From the NCBI GenBank assembly GCA_965246795.1, contig CBDFFN010000013.1, positions 62,001-126,000 of the forward strand: a stretch of 64,000 bases of DNA. The letters run 5' to 3'. Position numbers and translations under genes: made by a program. This document shows, piece by piece, positions 1-7,539 of this stretch. How positions within the stretch are numbered: position 1 is the first letter of the stretch; each line of letters opens with the position of its first letter. Below the pieces are notes generated by a model, which worked only from the letters and a program-made list of their open reading frames with translations, had not been told where the DNA came from and did no database searches. Origin of the DNA: JAJXWB01 sp965246795. GTDB lineage: Bacteria; Pseudomonadota; Alphaproteobacteria; Rhizobiales; Beijerinckiaceae.

Positions 1-30
1 GCTGACGACGAGCTGCGCGAGAATGTTCAT
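1..30 (-). CDS. Branched-chain amino acid ABC transporter permease, N-terminal fragment (LivH-like)
   Basis: Only the first ten codons lie in the window, reading MNILAQLVVS. This resembles the usual start of LivH-type permeases, and the gene lies directly downstream of a Leu/Ile/Val-type periplasmic binding protein transcribed in the same direction, the normal liv operon order. The product would be one of the two inner-membrane permease subunits that pair with the binding protein encoded at 108-1313. The call rests mainly on context because so little sequence is present. Confidence 0.6.
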   Translation of the reverse strand, partial: MNILAQLVVS

Positions 31-58
31 GGGGTCTCAGAACGCTTCCGACATGCGA

Positions 59-87
59 GCGCCCGCGGACATCAAGACCGCGGGCGC
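59..87. other. Stem-loop between binding-protein gene and permease gene
   Basis: A perfect 10-bp inverted repeat, GCGCCCGCGG and CCGCGGGCGC with a 9-nt loop, lies between the binding-protein stop and the permease start. There is no T-run, so it is not a classical terminator. Such hairpins commonly stabilise the upstream mRNA segment, so that the binding protein is made in excess of the permease; that role is inferred. Confidence 0.6.
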
Positions 88-107
88 CTGCGATTACGCG
101 AAGTGGA

Positions 108-1313
108 TCAGCTCTTCGTCTTTACGCGAACGATCTTGTCGCCCTGCACGTCTTCGGGATGCGCGGGGACGACGCGACCACCCTTCACGAGGCCGAACAC
201 CGGGATGTTGGTGGTGATCGCTTCGTGGTCGGTTGGCGTGAACGGCTTGTCGTAGGTCGTCACAACGCCGTCGACCTTCTCCTTGAGGTCTTCGAGCGCC
301 GCGCGAACTTTGCGGCCGTCCGTCGCGCCCGCCTGCTTCATGGCTGCAACGAGCAGATACACGGAGTCATAGCCCTGCGCAGCGGACACCGGCGATGGCA
401 TGCGGTCGACACCGTAGGCCTTCTGATAGGCCTCGATGAAGGCCTTGCGCTTGGGCGTCGTCGGCATCTGGATAAAGGTCTGGGGCATCATCGCGCCGTC
501 GCCGTTCGCGCCGGCCGTGTCGATGAAGCTCGCCATCGAAAGCGTCCAGGAGCCGATCATCGGCACTTTCCAACCGAGTTTGGCCATCGCATTCGCGATC
601 TGCGCAAGCTCCGGCCCGATGCCGTAGGTCAGGATAACGTCGGCACCGGCCTCTTTCGCGCGCAGCACCTGCGCGGTCATGTCGGTGTCACCGATGTTGA
701 ATTTCTCCGTCGCGACGGGCTTCACGTCCATTGCGGCAAGCGCCTTCTCGAGATCGGCGCGACCGAGCTGGCCGTAATTCGTCGAGTCCGCGAGGATCGC
801 CGGCTTCTTGAACTTCTGCACCTTGATCGCCTCGTTCGCGATCATGCCGCTCTGGATGATGTCATTGGCGGACGTGCGGAAAACGTAGTTGTTCTTGTAG
901 TCCGGCAACATGAACTGCTTCGAGATCAGCGTGCCGGTCGCAACGTTGTTGATGACGGGAATTTCGGCTTCCTGATAGAAGCGCTGCGAAGCGAGCGCCA
1001 CGCCGGTGTTGATGTAACCGAGCGTTGCGGCAACCTGCTCCTTGTTAATGAGTTCCTGCGAAACCTGGACGCCGACTTCGTTCTTCGCTTCCTCGTCGCG
1101 CTCGATCATCTGCAGCTGACGTCCGAGAACGCCGCCGGCCTTGTTGATCTCATCCGCGGCCAGCTTTGCGCCGTCGCGCATCGACACGCCCATGGACGCA
1201 GAGCCGCCGGTAAATGGCCCGCTGAGCCCGATCTTGATCGGATCGGCTGCATAGCCCGGTACGGCGGCCGCAAACGCAACCGCGAAGGCGGCGCCGGCAA
1301 TCAATGATTTCAC
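108..1313 (-). CDS. ABC transporter substrate-binding protein (branched-chain amino acid/LivK type)
   Basis: Periplasmic binding protein of about 401 residues that would capture a branched-chain amino acid, amide or related ligand for the adjacent permease. The frame stays open far upstream, but the best start is the GTG at 1313: it is preceded by GGGAGAAG and opens a clean signal peptide (MKSLIAGAAF, hydrophobic stretch, cleavage near YAA/D at residue 23). The mature part begins with the family hallmark IKIGLSGPFTG, followed by DGAKLAADEIN near residues 47-57. Exact substrate cannot be read from sequence; relatives bind amino acids, urea or aromatic acids. Confidence 0.9.
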   Translation of the reverse strand: MKSLIAGAAFAVAFAAAVPGYAADPIKIGLSGPFTGGSASMGVSMRDGAKLAADEINKAGGVLGRQLQMIERDEEAKNEVGVQVSQELINKEQVAATLGYINTGVALASQRFYQEAEIPVINNVATGTLISKQFMLPDYKNNYVFRTSANDIIQSGMIANEAIKVQKFKKPAILADSTNYGQLGRADLEKALAAMDVKPVATEKFNIGDTDMTAQVLRAKEAGADVILTYGIGPELAQIANAMAKLGWKVPMIGSWTLSMASFIDTAGANGDGAMMPQTFIQMPTTPKRKAFIEAYQKAYGVDRMPSPVSAAQGYDSVYLLVAAMKQAGATDGRKVRAALEDLKEKVDGVVTTYDKPFTPTDHEAITTNIPVFGLVKGGRVVPAHPEDVQGDKIVRVKTKS

Positions 1314-1469
1314 GATGGTCTTCTCCCGGTATGTTCTGCCCTGCGTGCGGCTTTCGGCACATATCTGTGCGTTGGCACGAGGTTGGCGCGGGTCTAGACC
1401 GCAGCCTCGGGAATGGCAATTGACCGAAGGTCTGACACGGACCGATGGGTCGCCAAGGGAATAAAGTCG

Positions 1470-2921
1470 ATGGACGAAACGCCGTCCGGCCCCGCGCCGG
1501 AAGGGAGGATGCCACGGGCCGACGCGTCTGCGGCGCGGATTGGCACGCTCGCAACCCTGCCGGTCTTCTTTCGGGCGCGTGGCCGCACGATCCTTCTTAT
1601 TGGAGGATCGGAAGCCTCTGCCTGGAAAGCCGAATTGCTGCTCGCGGCCGGTGCTATCGTTCGTGCAATTGCGATGGACCCCTGCCCGGCTCTGCGGACG
1701 CTGGCGGTCGAGCACGCGGACCTTTCGCTGCATAAGCGCGACTGGCAGGTGTCCGACTTCGACGATGCGCTGATCGCTCTCTGCGACGCCGGCGACGAGG
1801 CGGAAGCCGTGCGCTTCCGCGACGCCGGCCGAAAGACGGGCGTTCCCGTGAATGTCGTCGACCGGCCAGACTTCTGCGATTTCCAGTTCGGGTCGATAGT
1901 CAATCGATCACCGCTCGTTGTCGCGATTTCGACGGACGGGGCGGCGCCCGTTTTCGGGCAAGCCTTGCGGACCAGGATCGAAGCGCTTCTGCCGCCGGGC
2001 TTCGCGGATTGGGCAAACGCCGCGAAAGAGTGGCGGAACTGGCTGCGGTCGCTCGCCCTACCGTTTCGCGCGCGGCGCGATTTCTGGGAGCGTTTCACGC
2101 GCAAGGCCCTCGCCGAGCCGACACGCACGCCGAACCGCACCGACTTCGACGAGCTGACCGGCGCGCTTGGCGAGCCGATCGCGCAGCGTGGCAAGGTCAT
2201 CCTCGTCGGGGCCGGTCCGGGCGACCCGGAACTGCTGACGATGCGCGCGGTGCGTGCGCTCAACACCGCAGACGTCGTTCTCTACGACGACCTTGTATCG
2301 CCTGCCGTCCTCGACCTCGCACGCCGAGAGGCAGAGCGCGTGAATGTCGGCAAGCGCGGCTACAAACCGTCCTGCGGGCAGGATGAGATCAGTGCCATGC
2401 TCGTCGCGTTCGGCAAGGCTGGCAAGACGGTTGCGCGGCTGAAGGGTGGCGACCCGCTCATCTTCGGCCGCGCAAACGAAGAGATCGCAGCCCTCGATGC
2501 GGCCGGCATCGACGTCGAAGTGGTGCCTGGAGTGACGGCGGCGTCCGGCGCCGCAGCGGCGATTGCGAAATCGCTTACGGAGCGTGATCTCGCGCGGCGG
2601 CTACAGTTCGTGACGGCGCATTCGCGAGACGGGCAATTACCTGACGACCTCGATTGGCAGGCTCTTGCCGACCCGCGCGCGACGACAGCCATTTACATGG
2701 GTGTCCGCACTCTGCCCGCACTTGTTGGTCGCCTGCGGGAGGCCGGCCTCGACGAGGCGACGCCCGTCGTTATGGTCGAACGTGCGACTTGGGCCGAAGA
2801 GCGCGTGCTCGCGTCGACGCTTGGCGAGATTGCCAGTGAAGTTTCGACTACCGCGAATGTCGGTCCGAGCCTGTTTCTAATCGGCCGCGCGCTCGCTGGC
2901 GCGCGTCGCCGTTCTCGTTGA
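1470..2921 (+). CDS. cysG: Siroheme synthase (precorrin-2 dehydrogenase/ferrochelatase and uroporphyrinogen-III methyltransferase)
   Basis: Bifunctional enzyme of about 483 residues that converts uroporphyrinogen III to siroheme, the cofactor of sulfite and nitrite reductases. The N-terminal half is the NAD-dependent dehydrogenase/chelatase (ILLIGGSEASAWKAELLLAA and NVVDRPDFCDF). The C-terminal half, from about residue 242, is the SAM-dependent methyltransferase (LVGAGPGDPELLT, LKGGDPLIFGR, PGVTAASG). The ATG at 1470 is chosen because AAGGGA lies just upstream. The nucleotide-binding loop is GGSEAS rather than the usual GGGxVA, a mild departure. It is divergent from the transporter operon. 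Confidence 0.93.
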   Translation: MDETPSGPAPEGRMPRADASAARIGTLATLPVFFRARGRTILLIGGSEASAWKAELLLAAGAIVRAIAMDPCPALRTLAVEHADLSLHKRDWQVSDFDDALIALCDAGDEAEAVRFRDAGRKTGVPVNVVDRPDFCDFQFGSIVNRSPLVVAISTDGAAPVFGQALRTRIEALLPPGFADWANAAKEWRNWLRSLALPFRARRDFWERFTRKALAEPTRTPNRTDFDELTGALGEPIAQRGKVILVGAGPGDPELLTMRAVRALNTADVVLYDDLVSPAVLDLARREAERVNVGKRGYKPSCGQDEISAMLVAFGKAGKTVARLKGGDPLIFGRANEEIAALDAAGIDVEVVPGVTAASGAAAAIAKSLTERDLARRLQFVTAHSRDGQLPDDLDWQALADPRATTAIYMGVRTLPALVGRLREAGLDEATPVVMVERATWAEERVLASTLGEIASEVSTTANVGPSLFLIGRALAGARRRSR

Positions 2922-2935
2922 ACGTGTTCCGCCGG

Positions 2936-3208
2936 CTACGCCGAGGACTTCTCTCGCACGATGTTGTGCGACGCGTGACCACCTTTGCGTCCCGCATCGG
3001 AAGCAAGCGAATGGTCTTTCGAAAAGCTGCGCTTTGACGGGTCGACGCTCAGTCCACCTTTTCGGCCAGCCTCTGCAGCAAGACCGGGATTTTGTGAAAA
3101 GCTACGCTTTTCGTTGGGAACGCTTTCACCGCCTTTGCGAGCGATTGCACGCTGCTTCTCCGGATCCATCGAAGCAAAGCCTCTGTTTGATTTTCGTGCA
3201 GCGTCCAT
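2936..3208 (-). CDS. KGG-repeat general stress protein
   Basis: Small hydrophilic protein of 90 residues carrying three KGG motifs (ARKGGE, GRKGGL, GRKGGH), each in a repeat containing S-F-S and an Asn or Asp. This is the stress-induced KGG family (YciG/GsiB-like), whose members accumulate in desiccation, osmotic or stationary stress, probably as protective disordered proteins. The start ATG is preceded by GAGGAGAGGTC, a strong ribosome binding site. An EcfG-like promoter lies 45 bases upstream of the start, and the core stress regulators are encoded 1-3 kb away, so control by EcfG is likely. Confidence 0.88.
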   Translation of the reverse strand: MDAARKSNRGFASMDPEKQRAIARKGGESVPNEKRSFSQNPGLAAEAGRKGGLSVDPSKRSFSKDHSLASDAGRKGGHASHNIVREKSSA

Positions 3209-3252
3209 GACCTCTCCTCACGAAGCTTCGCCTAAGCGACAACATTGGGAGT

Positions 3253-3277
3253 AACGGTGGTTTGAAGCGGGGGTTTC
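3253..3277 (-). promoter_or_regulatory. EcfG-like promoter of the KGG protein gene
   Basis: On the minus strand the sequence is GAAAC, a 16-base spacer, then CGTT. The alphaproteobacterial general stress sigma factor EcfG recognises GGAAC-N16/17-CGTT, so this matches four of five -35 bases and all four -10 bases, at a suitable distance from the gene. Confidence 0.6.
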
Positions 3278-3380
3278 AAAAACACTCGCAATATTTCCCG
3301 ATTTAGAGCGGAACAAATATCGACACTGCGAATTCGGAAGATAACGCGCCGCAGCGTCCCTCCCGCTTGCTGCGTGCAAA

Positions 3381-3418
3381 AACGGTCACGGTCTCGCAAA
3401 GACCGTGACCGTTTTTTC
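3381..3418. terminator. Strong bidirectional-type terminator between divergent genes
   Basis: A perfect 14-bp stem, AACGGTCACGGTCT and AGACCGTGACCGTT with loop CGCAA, is followed by a T-run, and A residues precede it so it could act on both strands. It lies between two genes transcribed away from it, so no annotated gene ends here. It may insulate the two promoters or end an unannotated small RNA. Confidence 0.85.
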
Positions 3419-3442
3419 TTGCGCCCAAGCCGCTGGCATCTC

Positions 3443-3467
3443 GGAACCGACCTGCAAGCTTTACGTT
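3443..3467 (+). promoter_or_regulatory. EcfG promoter of the DUF3309-DUF883 operon
   Basis: GGAAC at 3443-3447, a 16-base spacer, and CGTT at 3464-3467 match the EcfG consensus exactly. The downstream start codon is at 3504. Confidence 0.85.
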
Positions 3468-3503
3468 ACGGCTCCGGTACAGGCTGCATTACGGAGAATC
3501 GGG

Positions 3504-3659
3504 ATGATCGGTACAGTTCTCTTGATCGTTCTTATCCTGCTGCTGGTCGGTGGATTGCCTAACTGGGGCTACAGCCGCAGTTGGGGTTACGGGCCGTCGG
3601 GACTATTCGGGCTTGTGCTCGTGATCGTCCTAATCCTTGTTCTGACCAACCGCATCTAA
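3504..3659 (+). CDS. DUF3309 family small membrane protein
   Basis: A 51-residue protein with two short hydrophobic segments (IGTVLLIVLILLLVGG at the start, LFGLVLVIVLILVL at the end) separated by a polar stretch rich in Trp, Tyr, Ser and Gly (LPNWGYSRSWGYGPSG). This is the DUF3309 pattern seen across Rhizobiales; no biochemical function is known. The ATG at 3504 follows GGAGAATCGGG. A perfect EcfG promoter upstream and a DUF883 protein 10 bases downstream suggest an envelope role in the general stress response. Confidence 0.85.
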   Translation: MIGTVLLIVLILLLVGGLPNWGYSRSWGYGPSGLFGLVLVIVLILVLTNRI

Positions 3660-3669
3660 GCGAGCCCCC

Positions 3670-4116
3670 ATGACCGACAAATTCGATGACGTGAAGCAGC
3701 GTGCTAGCGAGCTCGCGGAGAACGCGCGTGACCGTGCTGCACGTCTGGCGGACGATGCAACGCAGAAGGCAGGGAAAGCTGCGAGTGACATCGGGAGTAA
3801 TCTCGACCGCGACTTTGCAGCGCTACGCGATGACGTTGCGAAACTAACGGCATCGATGGCGGAACTTGTGAAATCGCAGACAGCGATGGCGCATTCGACT
3901 GTTCTTGAAGTTGCGGGCGACATGCGCGAGCGTGCGCTCGATCATGCGTCAGACGCCCGCGATCGCGTTTCCGCTGTAACGGCCGACGCCCGCGACCGCG
4001 TTAGCGCCGCGACATCCGACTTGGAAGGCATGATCGAAAAGAACCCCCTGCTCGCCGTTGGTGCTGCATTAATGGCGGGCTTGTTAATGGGTGTGATCGG
4101 CCGGCCGCGAAAGTAG
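3670..4116 (+). CDS. DUF883 (ElaB/YqjD-like) C-tail-anchored inner-membrane protein
   Basis: 148 residues. Most of it is a charged, heptad-like helix (SELAENARDRAARLADDA, ALRDDVAKLTASMAELVKS) with two adjacent near-repeats ending in DARDRVSAVTA and DARDRVSAATS. The C-terminus is a single membrane anchor after the family motif EKNPLLAVGAALMAGLLMG, ending in RPRK. In E. coli, ElaB and YqjD of this family attach to the inner membrane and bind ribosomes in stationary phase. Co-transcription with the EcfG-controlled DUF3309 gene fits a stress role, and a terminator follows at 4145. Confidence 0.82.
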   Translation: MTDKFDDVKQRASELAENARDRAARLADDATQKAGKAASDIGSNLDRDFAALRDDVAKLTASMAELVKSQTAMAHSTVLEVAGDMRERALDHASDARDRVSAVTADARDRVSAATSDLEGMIEKNPLLAVGAALMAGLLMGVIGRPRK

Positions 4117-4144
4117 GCGCCGCCCGTTTCGTCCCACCACTGTT

Positions 4145-4178
4145 AAAACGCGACGGCTCAAAACCGTCGCGTTTTTTT
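4145..4178. terminator. Bidirectional terminator between DUF883 gene and phyR
   Basis: The stem AAAACGCGACGG pairs with CCGTCGCGTTTT around a 7-nt loop, followed by further T residues. It sits between two convergent genes and can end transcripts from both sides. Confidence 0.88.
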
Positions 4179-4182
4179 CGCT

Positions 4183-4998
4183 TCAGCGCGCGTCGGCCGT
4201 CTCGCTCTTACGATGCGAGCGACGGTCGAAGAACAGAGCCTGGCTGATGACGGCCTTGAGGCTCTCGGGGCTGAAGGGCTTTGTCACGAGGAAGGCTGGC
4301 TCCGGCGGTGCTCCCGTCAGGAAGCGCTCGGGAAAAGCAGTGACGAAAATCACTGGCACTGCGAAGGCCTCAAGAATCTGATTGACCGCCTCGAGACCCG
4401 AACTGCCATCGGCGAGCTGGATGTCGGCAAGGATCAAACCCGGACGCGCATTCGAGGCGAGTTCGATCGCCTCGGAATGTGTGCGGGCGATGCCGACGAT
4501 GTTGTGGCCAAGATCGCTGACGAGCGTCTGCAGATCGAGCGCGATAAAAGGCTCGTCCTCGATAATGAGCACGTCCGTCCGAATCTGGTCGGCGATCTCG
4601 CTGCCCGCTTTCTCGATCAGCTCGCCGATCCCGCCTTCCGGCGCGTCGAGCGCGCGAGCGATCTCCTTGTGCGAAAACCCTTCGAGCGCGCTGAGCAGAA
4701 ATGCGATGCGCGGCTGCAACGAGATCGCATCGAGATTGCGGCGCACCCCTGCCTCTTCAGTCGGGACGCCCGACCGGTCGACATGCGCGTTGACCGGCAT
4801 CGACTCCCAGACTTTCAAAAACACGCGATAGAGATCGCCCCGCAGTTCGGGACCCTCACGCAGGGCCGACGGCTCCGCTACAATCGTCTCGAGCGCTGCA
4901 AGAACGTAAGCATCGCCGCCCTGTTGATTTCCCGTCAGCGCCCGCGCAAACCGCCGGAGATAGGGAACCTGCGCTGAAATCGCCTGGGAAACCGACAT
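4183..4998 (-). CDS. phyR: PhyR, anti-anti-sigma response regulator of the general stress response
   Basis: About 271 residues in the diagnostic PhyR order. Residues 1-140 are a sigma-factor-like domain (VPYLRRFARALTGN and FSHKEIARALDAPEGGIGEL) and the C-terminal half is a CheY-like receiver. The receiver has acidic residues at E147-D148, the phosphoacceptor D192 in LILADIQ, and the switch lysine in VTKPF. On phosphorylation, PhyR sequesters the anti-sigma factor NepR and frees EcfG. The ATG at 4998 is preferred over the GTG two codons earlier because GGGG lies five bases upstream of it. It is divergent from nepR-ecfG with its own EcfG promoter. The phosphodonor kinase is not in this window. 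Confidence 0.95.
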   Translation of the reverse strand: MSVSQAISAQVPYLRRFARALTGNQQGGDAYVLAALETIVAEPSALREGPELRGDLYRVFLKVWESMPVNAHVDRSGVPTEEAGVRRNLDAISLQPRIAFLLSALEGFSHKEIARALDAPEGGIGELIEKAGSEIADQIRTDVLIIEDEPFIALDLQTLVSDLGHNIVGIARTHSEAIELASNARPGLILADIQLADGSSGLEAVNQILEAFAVPVIFVTAFPERFLTGAPPEPAFLVTKPFSPESLKAVISQALFFDRRSHRKSETADAR

Positions 4999-5040
4999 GA
5001 ACACCCCGCATCGCGCGTAAAGCCAAGCTAACGCTACTAT

Positions 5041-5066
5041 AACGCGCCTCGCGGCATTTCGGTTCC
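5041..5066 (-). promoter_or_regulatory. EcfG promoter of phyR
   Basis: Read on the minus strand: GGAAC (5066-5062), a 17-base spacer, and CGTT (5044-5041). It implies autoregulation of phyR by EcfG. Its -35 lies only 7 bases from the -35 of the divergent nepR promoter. Confidence 0.85.
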
Positions 5067-5073
5067 GCTGCGT

Positions 5074-5098
5074 GGAACCAATGACCGGGAGCCGCGTT
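5074..5098 (+). promoter_or_regulatory. EcfG promoter of nepR-ecfG
   Basis: GGAAC at 5074-5078, a 16-base spacer and CGTT at 5095-5098, an exact match to the EcfG consensus. Transcription would start near 5105, leaving a leader of roughly 225 bases to the preferred nepR start. Confidence 0.88.
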
Positions 5099-5329
5099 CT
5101 GGCGTGACCTAGGCCTATTGGAGTCGGCGCGACTTGTCGCGCTTATTCTTTCGTTGCGGCATTGGAACACAGCGCAGGCTACGGAGGGTTTATGGCGCAA
5201 CGGGGAAAGTTGACGCGTGCAGGCGATCTCGCGCACGCCCCTTGCGATTCACGATCAAGCGAACATATCCCGCGCCATGCGCCGCGCGGGAACGTGTTGA
5301 ATGTGTGGGGCGCGGGAAATGTCATCTCG

Positions 5330-5539
5330 ATGGATCGAAAGAAAGGCGCGCCGGTGAAGCAGCCGGAAGACGCGACGATTGATTTATCGCAAGCGGACAA
5401 GAAGCGAATGACAGACCAGATCGGTCGGCAATTGCGCGGCATGTATGACGGCCTGCTCAATCAGCCTGTGCCCGATCGCTTCATGGATTTGGTCAGCCTC
5501 CTCGAAAAGGGCGGCCCGAAGTCGGACCGCGAATCGTGA
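5330..5539 (+). CDS. nepR: NepR, anti-sigma factor of EcfG
   Basis: About 69 residues if started at the ATG at 5330. The NepR core is clear: KKRMTDQIGRQLRGMYDGLL followed by NQPVPDRFMDLVSLLEK. The protein holds EcfG inactive until phosphorylated PhyR displaces it. The reading frame is open further upstream; an ATG at 5192 follows GGAGGG and would add 46 residues lacking NepR similarity, so the shorter start fits the family length better. The last codons overlap the GTG of ecfG (GTGA), so the pair is translationally coupled. Confidence 0.9.
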   Translation: MDRKKGAPVKQPEDATIDLSQADKKRMTDQIGRQLRGMYDGLLNQPVPDRFMDLVSLLEKGGPKSDRES

Positions 5540-6123
5540 ACGAACGCGCACCCTCGAAGCCGATGAAGAGTATGCGCTCGGACCTGTTGTCCGTCGTTCC
5601 GAATCTGCGCGCCTTTGCGGTTTCGTTGTGCGGCAATCCGGATCGCGCAGACGATCTTGTGCAGGAAACACTTGTTAAAGCGTGGAGCAATTTCGACTCC
5701 TTTGTCGAAGGGACGAACCTTCCCGCATGGCTGTTCACCATCCTGCGTAACATCTACTATTCAGAGTATCGGAAGCGCCGTCGCGAGGTTTCTGATTCCG
5801 ACGGATTACACGCGGCACGCCTCGCATCGGCACCGGCACAGACCGGCCACATGGATTTCCTCGATTTCCGTGAAGCGCTGCAGAAGCTGCCACACGATCA
5901 GCGCGAGGCGCTAATCCTTATCGGCGCATCCGGCCTCTCTTACGAAGAAGCGGCGGCGGTCTGCAATTGTGCAGTCGGTACAATGAAGAGCCGTGTCAAT
6001 CGTGCACGCAATCGTCTTTCAGAAATGCTGACGGTGGCATCGGGCGCGGAATTCGGTCAGGTCTCGGATTGGTCGCTGGGGTCGGGGGACGGACGGCTTC
6101 TCTCGAAAACGGGTAGCGATTGA
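5536..6123 (+). CDS. ecfG: EcfG-type RNA polymerase sigma factor of the general stress response
   Basis: 195-residue ECF sigma factor. Region 2 is recognisable around residues 35-75 (GNPDRADDLVQETLVKAW, then LPAWLFTILRN). Region 4 is at about 115-160 (LPHDQREALILIGASGLSYE, then AVGTMKSRVNRARNRL). The start is a GTG overlapping the nepR stop by four bases. Position next to nepR and phyR identifies it as the EcfG (ECF15) group. It should direct transcription from the GGAAC-N16/17-CGTT promoters found at this locus and at 3443 and 34495. Confidence 0.95.
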   Translation: MNERAPSKPMKSMRSDLLSVVPNLRAFAVSLCGNPDRADDLVQETLVKAWSNFDSFVEGTNLPAWLFTILRNIYYSEYRKRRREVSDSDGLHAARLASAPAQTGHMDFLDFREALQKLPHDQREALILIGASGLSYEEAAAVCNCAVGTMKSRVNRARNRLSEMLTVASGAEFGQVSDWSLGSGDGRLLSKTGSD

Positions 6124-6129
6124 TCAGTG

Positions 6130-7539
6130 ATGTCGGATGAGGGTGGTGGCGCGGCAACGCGCTTCGAGAACGACTCCTTTGGCGCCATTGCAGTCGAGGC
6201 CTCCCGCTACTGGGGTGCGCAGACCGAACGCTCCAAACTGAATTTCCCAATCGGCGACCGGCGCATGCCCATGCCGATCATTCACGCGCTCGCGTTGATC
6301 AAGCAGGCCGCCGCCGAAGTGAATGTCGCGCAGGGCGCTCTTAGCCCGGAGCTTGGCGCGGCAATCGGCGCAGCTGCACGTGAAGTTGCCGATGGCAAGC
6401 TGGACGATCACTTTCCCCTTGTCGTCTGGCAGACTGGCTCCGGCACACAGACCAACATGAACGTCAACGAGGTCGTGGCCAACCGTGCCAACGAACTCCT
6501 CGGCGCGCCGCTCGGTGCGCGCGCGCCCGTGCATCCCAACGATCACGTCAATCTGGCGCAATCGTCTAACGACAGTTTCCCGACGGCGATCCATATCGCC
6601 GCGGCGTTGCAGGTCACGCAGCGGCTGTTTCCCGCGCTGAAGGAATTGCAGGACACGCTGACCGCGAAATCGCAGGAATGGGCGTCGATCGTGAAGATCG
6701 GCCGCACGCATTTGCAGGATGCAACGCCAATCACGCTGGGTCAGGAATTTTCCGGCTATGCCGCGCAAGTGTCGCTTGGCGCATCTCGCATCCGCGAAGC
6801 GCTCGCCGATCTCTTCCACATCGCGCAGGGCGGTACCGCTGTCGGCACCGGCGTCGGGGCGCGGCCGCATTTCGCGGAAGCGATCGCCGAGCGGCTCGCA
6901 GTACTGACGGGCCTCCCGCTCGCCACTGCACCGAACAAGTTCGAGGCGCTCGCCTCGCAGGAGGCCGAGGCGCATGTGCATGGCGCGATCTCCGCGCTGG
7001 CCGCCGGCCTCTACAAGATTGCGTGCGACATCCGCCTGTCAGGCAGCGGACCGCGCGCCGGCTTTGCAGAATTATCGTTGCCCGCAAATGAACCAGGCTC
7101 GTCGATTATGCCGGGCAAGATCAATCCGACGCAGATCGAAGCTCTGACGATGGTCTGCGCACGCGTCTTCGGCAACGAGACGACGCTCGTCTTCGCGGCG
7201 AGCCAAGGGCATTTTGAGCTCAACGTGATGAAGCCGGTCGTCGCACATGCGCTGCTGGAGTCAATCGAACTGCTGAGCGATGCCGTGCGCTCGTTCACGG
7301 AGCGCTGCGTCGCCGGCTTGCAACCGGAGCGTGCACAGTTAGCTGCCAATCTCGAACGCTCGCTGATGCTAGTGACAGCGCTCGTGCCTACGCTTGGCTA
7401 CGACAAGGCAGCCGAGATCGCGAAAGCCGCGCATGCGAACGGCACCAGCCTGCGCGAAGAAGCGAAGAAGATTGCCGGCATCGAGCACGATCGGTTCGAT
7501 CAGATCGTGCGTCCGGAGCGCATGCTCTCGCCGCAGTAG
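6130..7539 (+). CDS. fumC: Fumarate hydratase class II
   Basis: 469-residue iron-independent fumarase of the TCA cycle, interconverting fumarate and L-malate in the cytoplasm. Family motifs are present: WQTGSGTQTNMNVNEV near residue 100, the HPNDHVNLAQSSND substrate loop, and the superfamily signature GSSIMPGKINP near residue 320 with its catalytic serine loop. Length is standard. The ATG at 6130 follows the ecfG stop by six bases; a GTG one codon earlier is also possible. Readthrough from the ecfG operon is possible but not shown. Confidence 0.95.
   Translation: MSDEGGGAATRFENDSFGAIAVEASRYWGAQTERSKLNFPIGDRRMPMPIIHALALIKQAAAEVNVAQGALSPELGAAIGAAAREVADGKLDDHFPLVVWQTGSGTQTNMNVNEVVANRANELLGAPLGARAPVHPNDHVNLAQSSNDSFPTAIHIAAALQVTQRLFPALKELQDTLTAKSQEWASIVKIGRTHLQDATPITLGQEFSGYAAQVSLGASRIREALADLFHIAQGGTAVGTGVGARPHFAEAIAERLAVLTGLPLATAPNKFEALASQEAEAHVHGAISALAAGLYKIACDIRLSGSGPRAGFAELSLPANEPGSSIMPGKINPTQIEALTMVCARVFGNETTLVFAASQGHFELNVMKPVVAHALLESIELLSDAVRSFTERCVAGLQPERAQLAANLERSLMLVTALVPTLGYDKAAEIAKAAHANGTSLREEAKKIAGIEHDRFDQIVRPERMLSPQ

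Noticed and set aside
1314..1733. N-terminal extension of the ABC binding protein (541-residue frame)
   Set aside because: The extension is arginine-rich antisense of cysG; the GTG at 1313 has a ribosome-binding site and opens a proper signal peptide.
3306..3335. GGAAC as a further EcfG promoter
   Set aside because: No CGTT lies 16 or 17 bases downstream (the sequence there is AATT/ATTC).
5288..5312. Second GGAAC inside the nepR leader
   Set aside because: The position of the -10 reads GCGC/CGCG, not CGTT.
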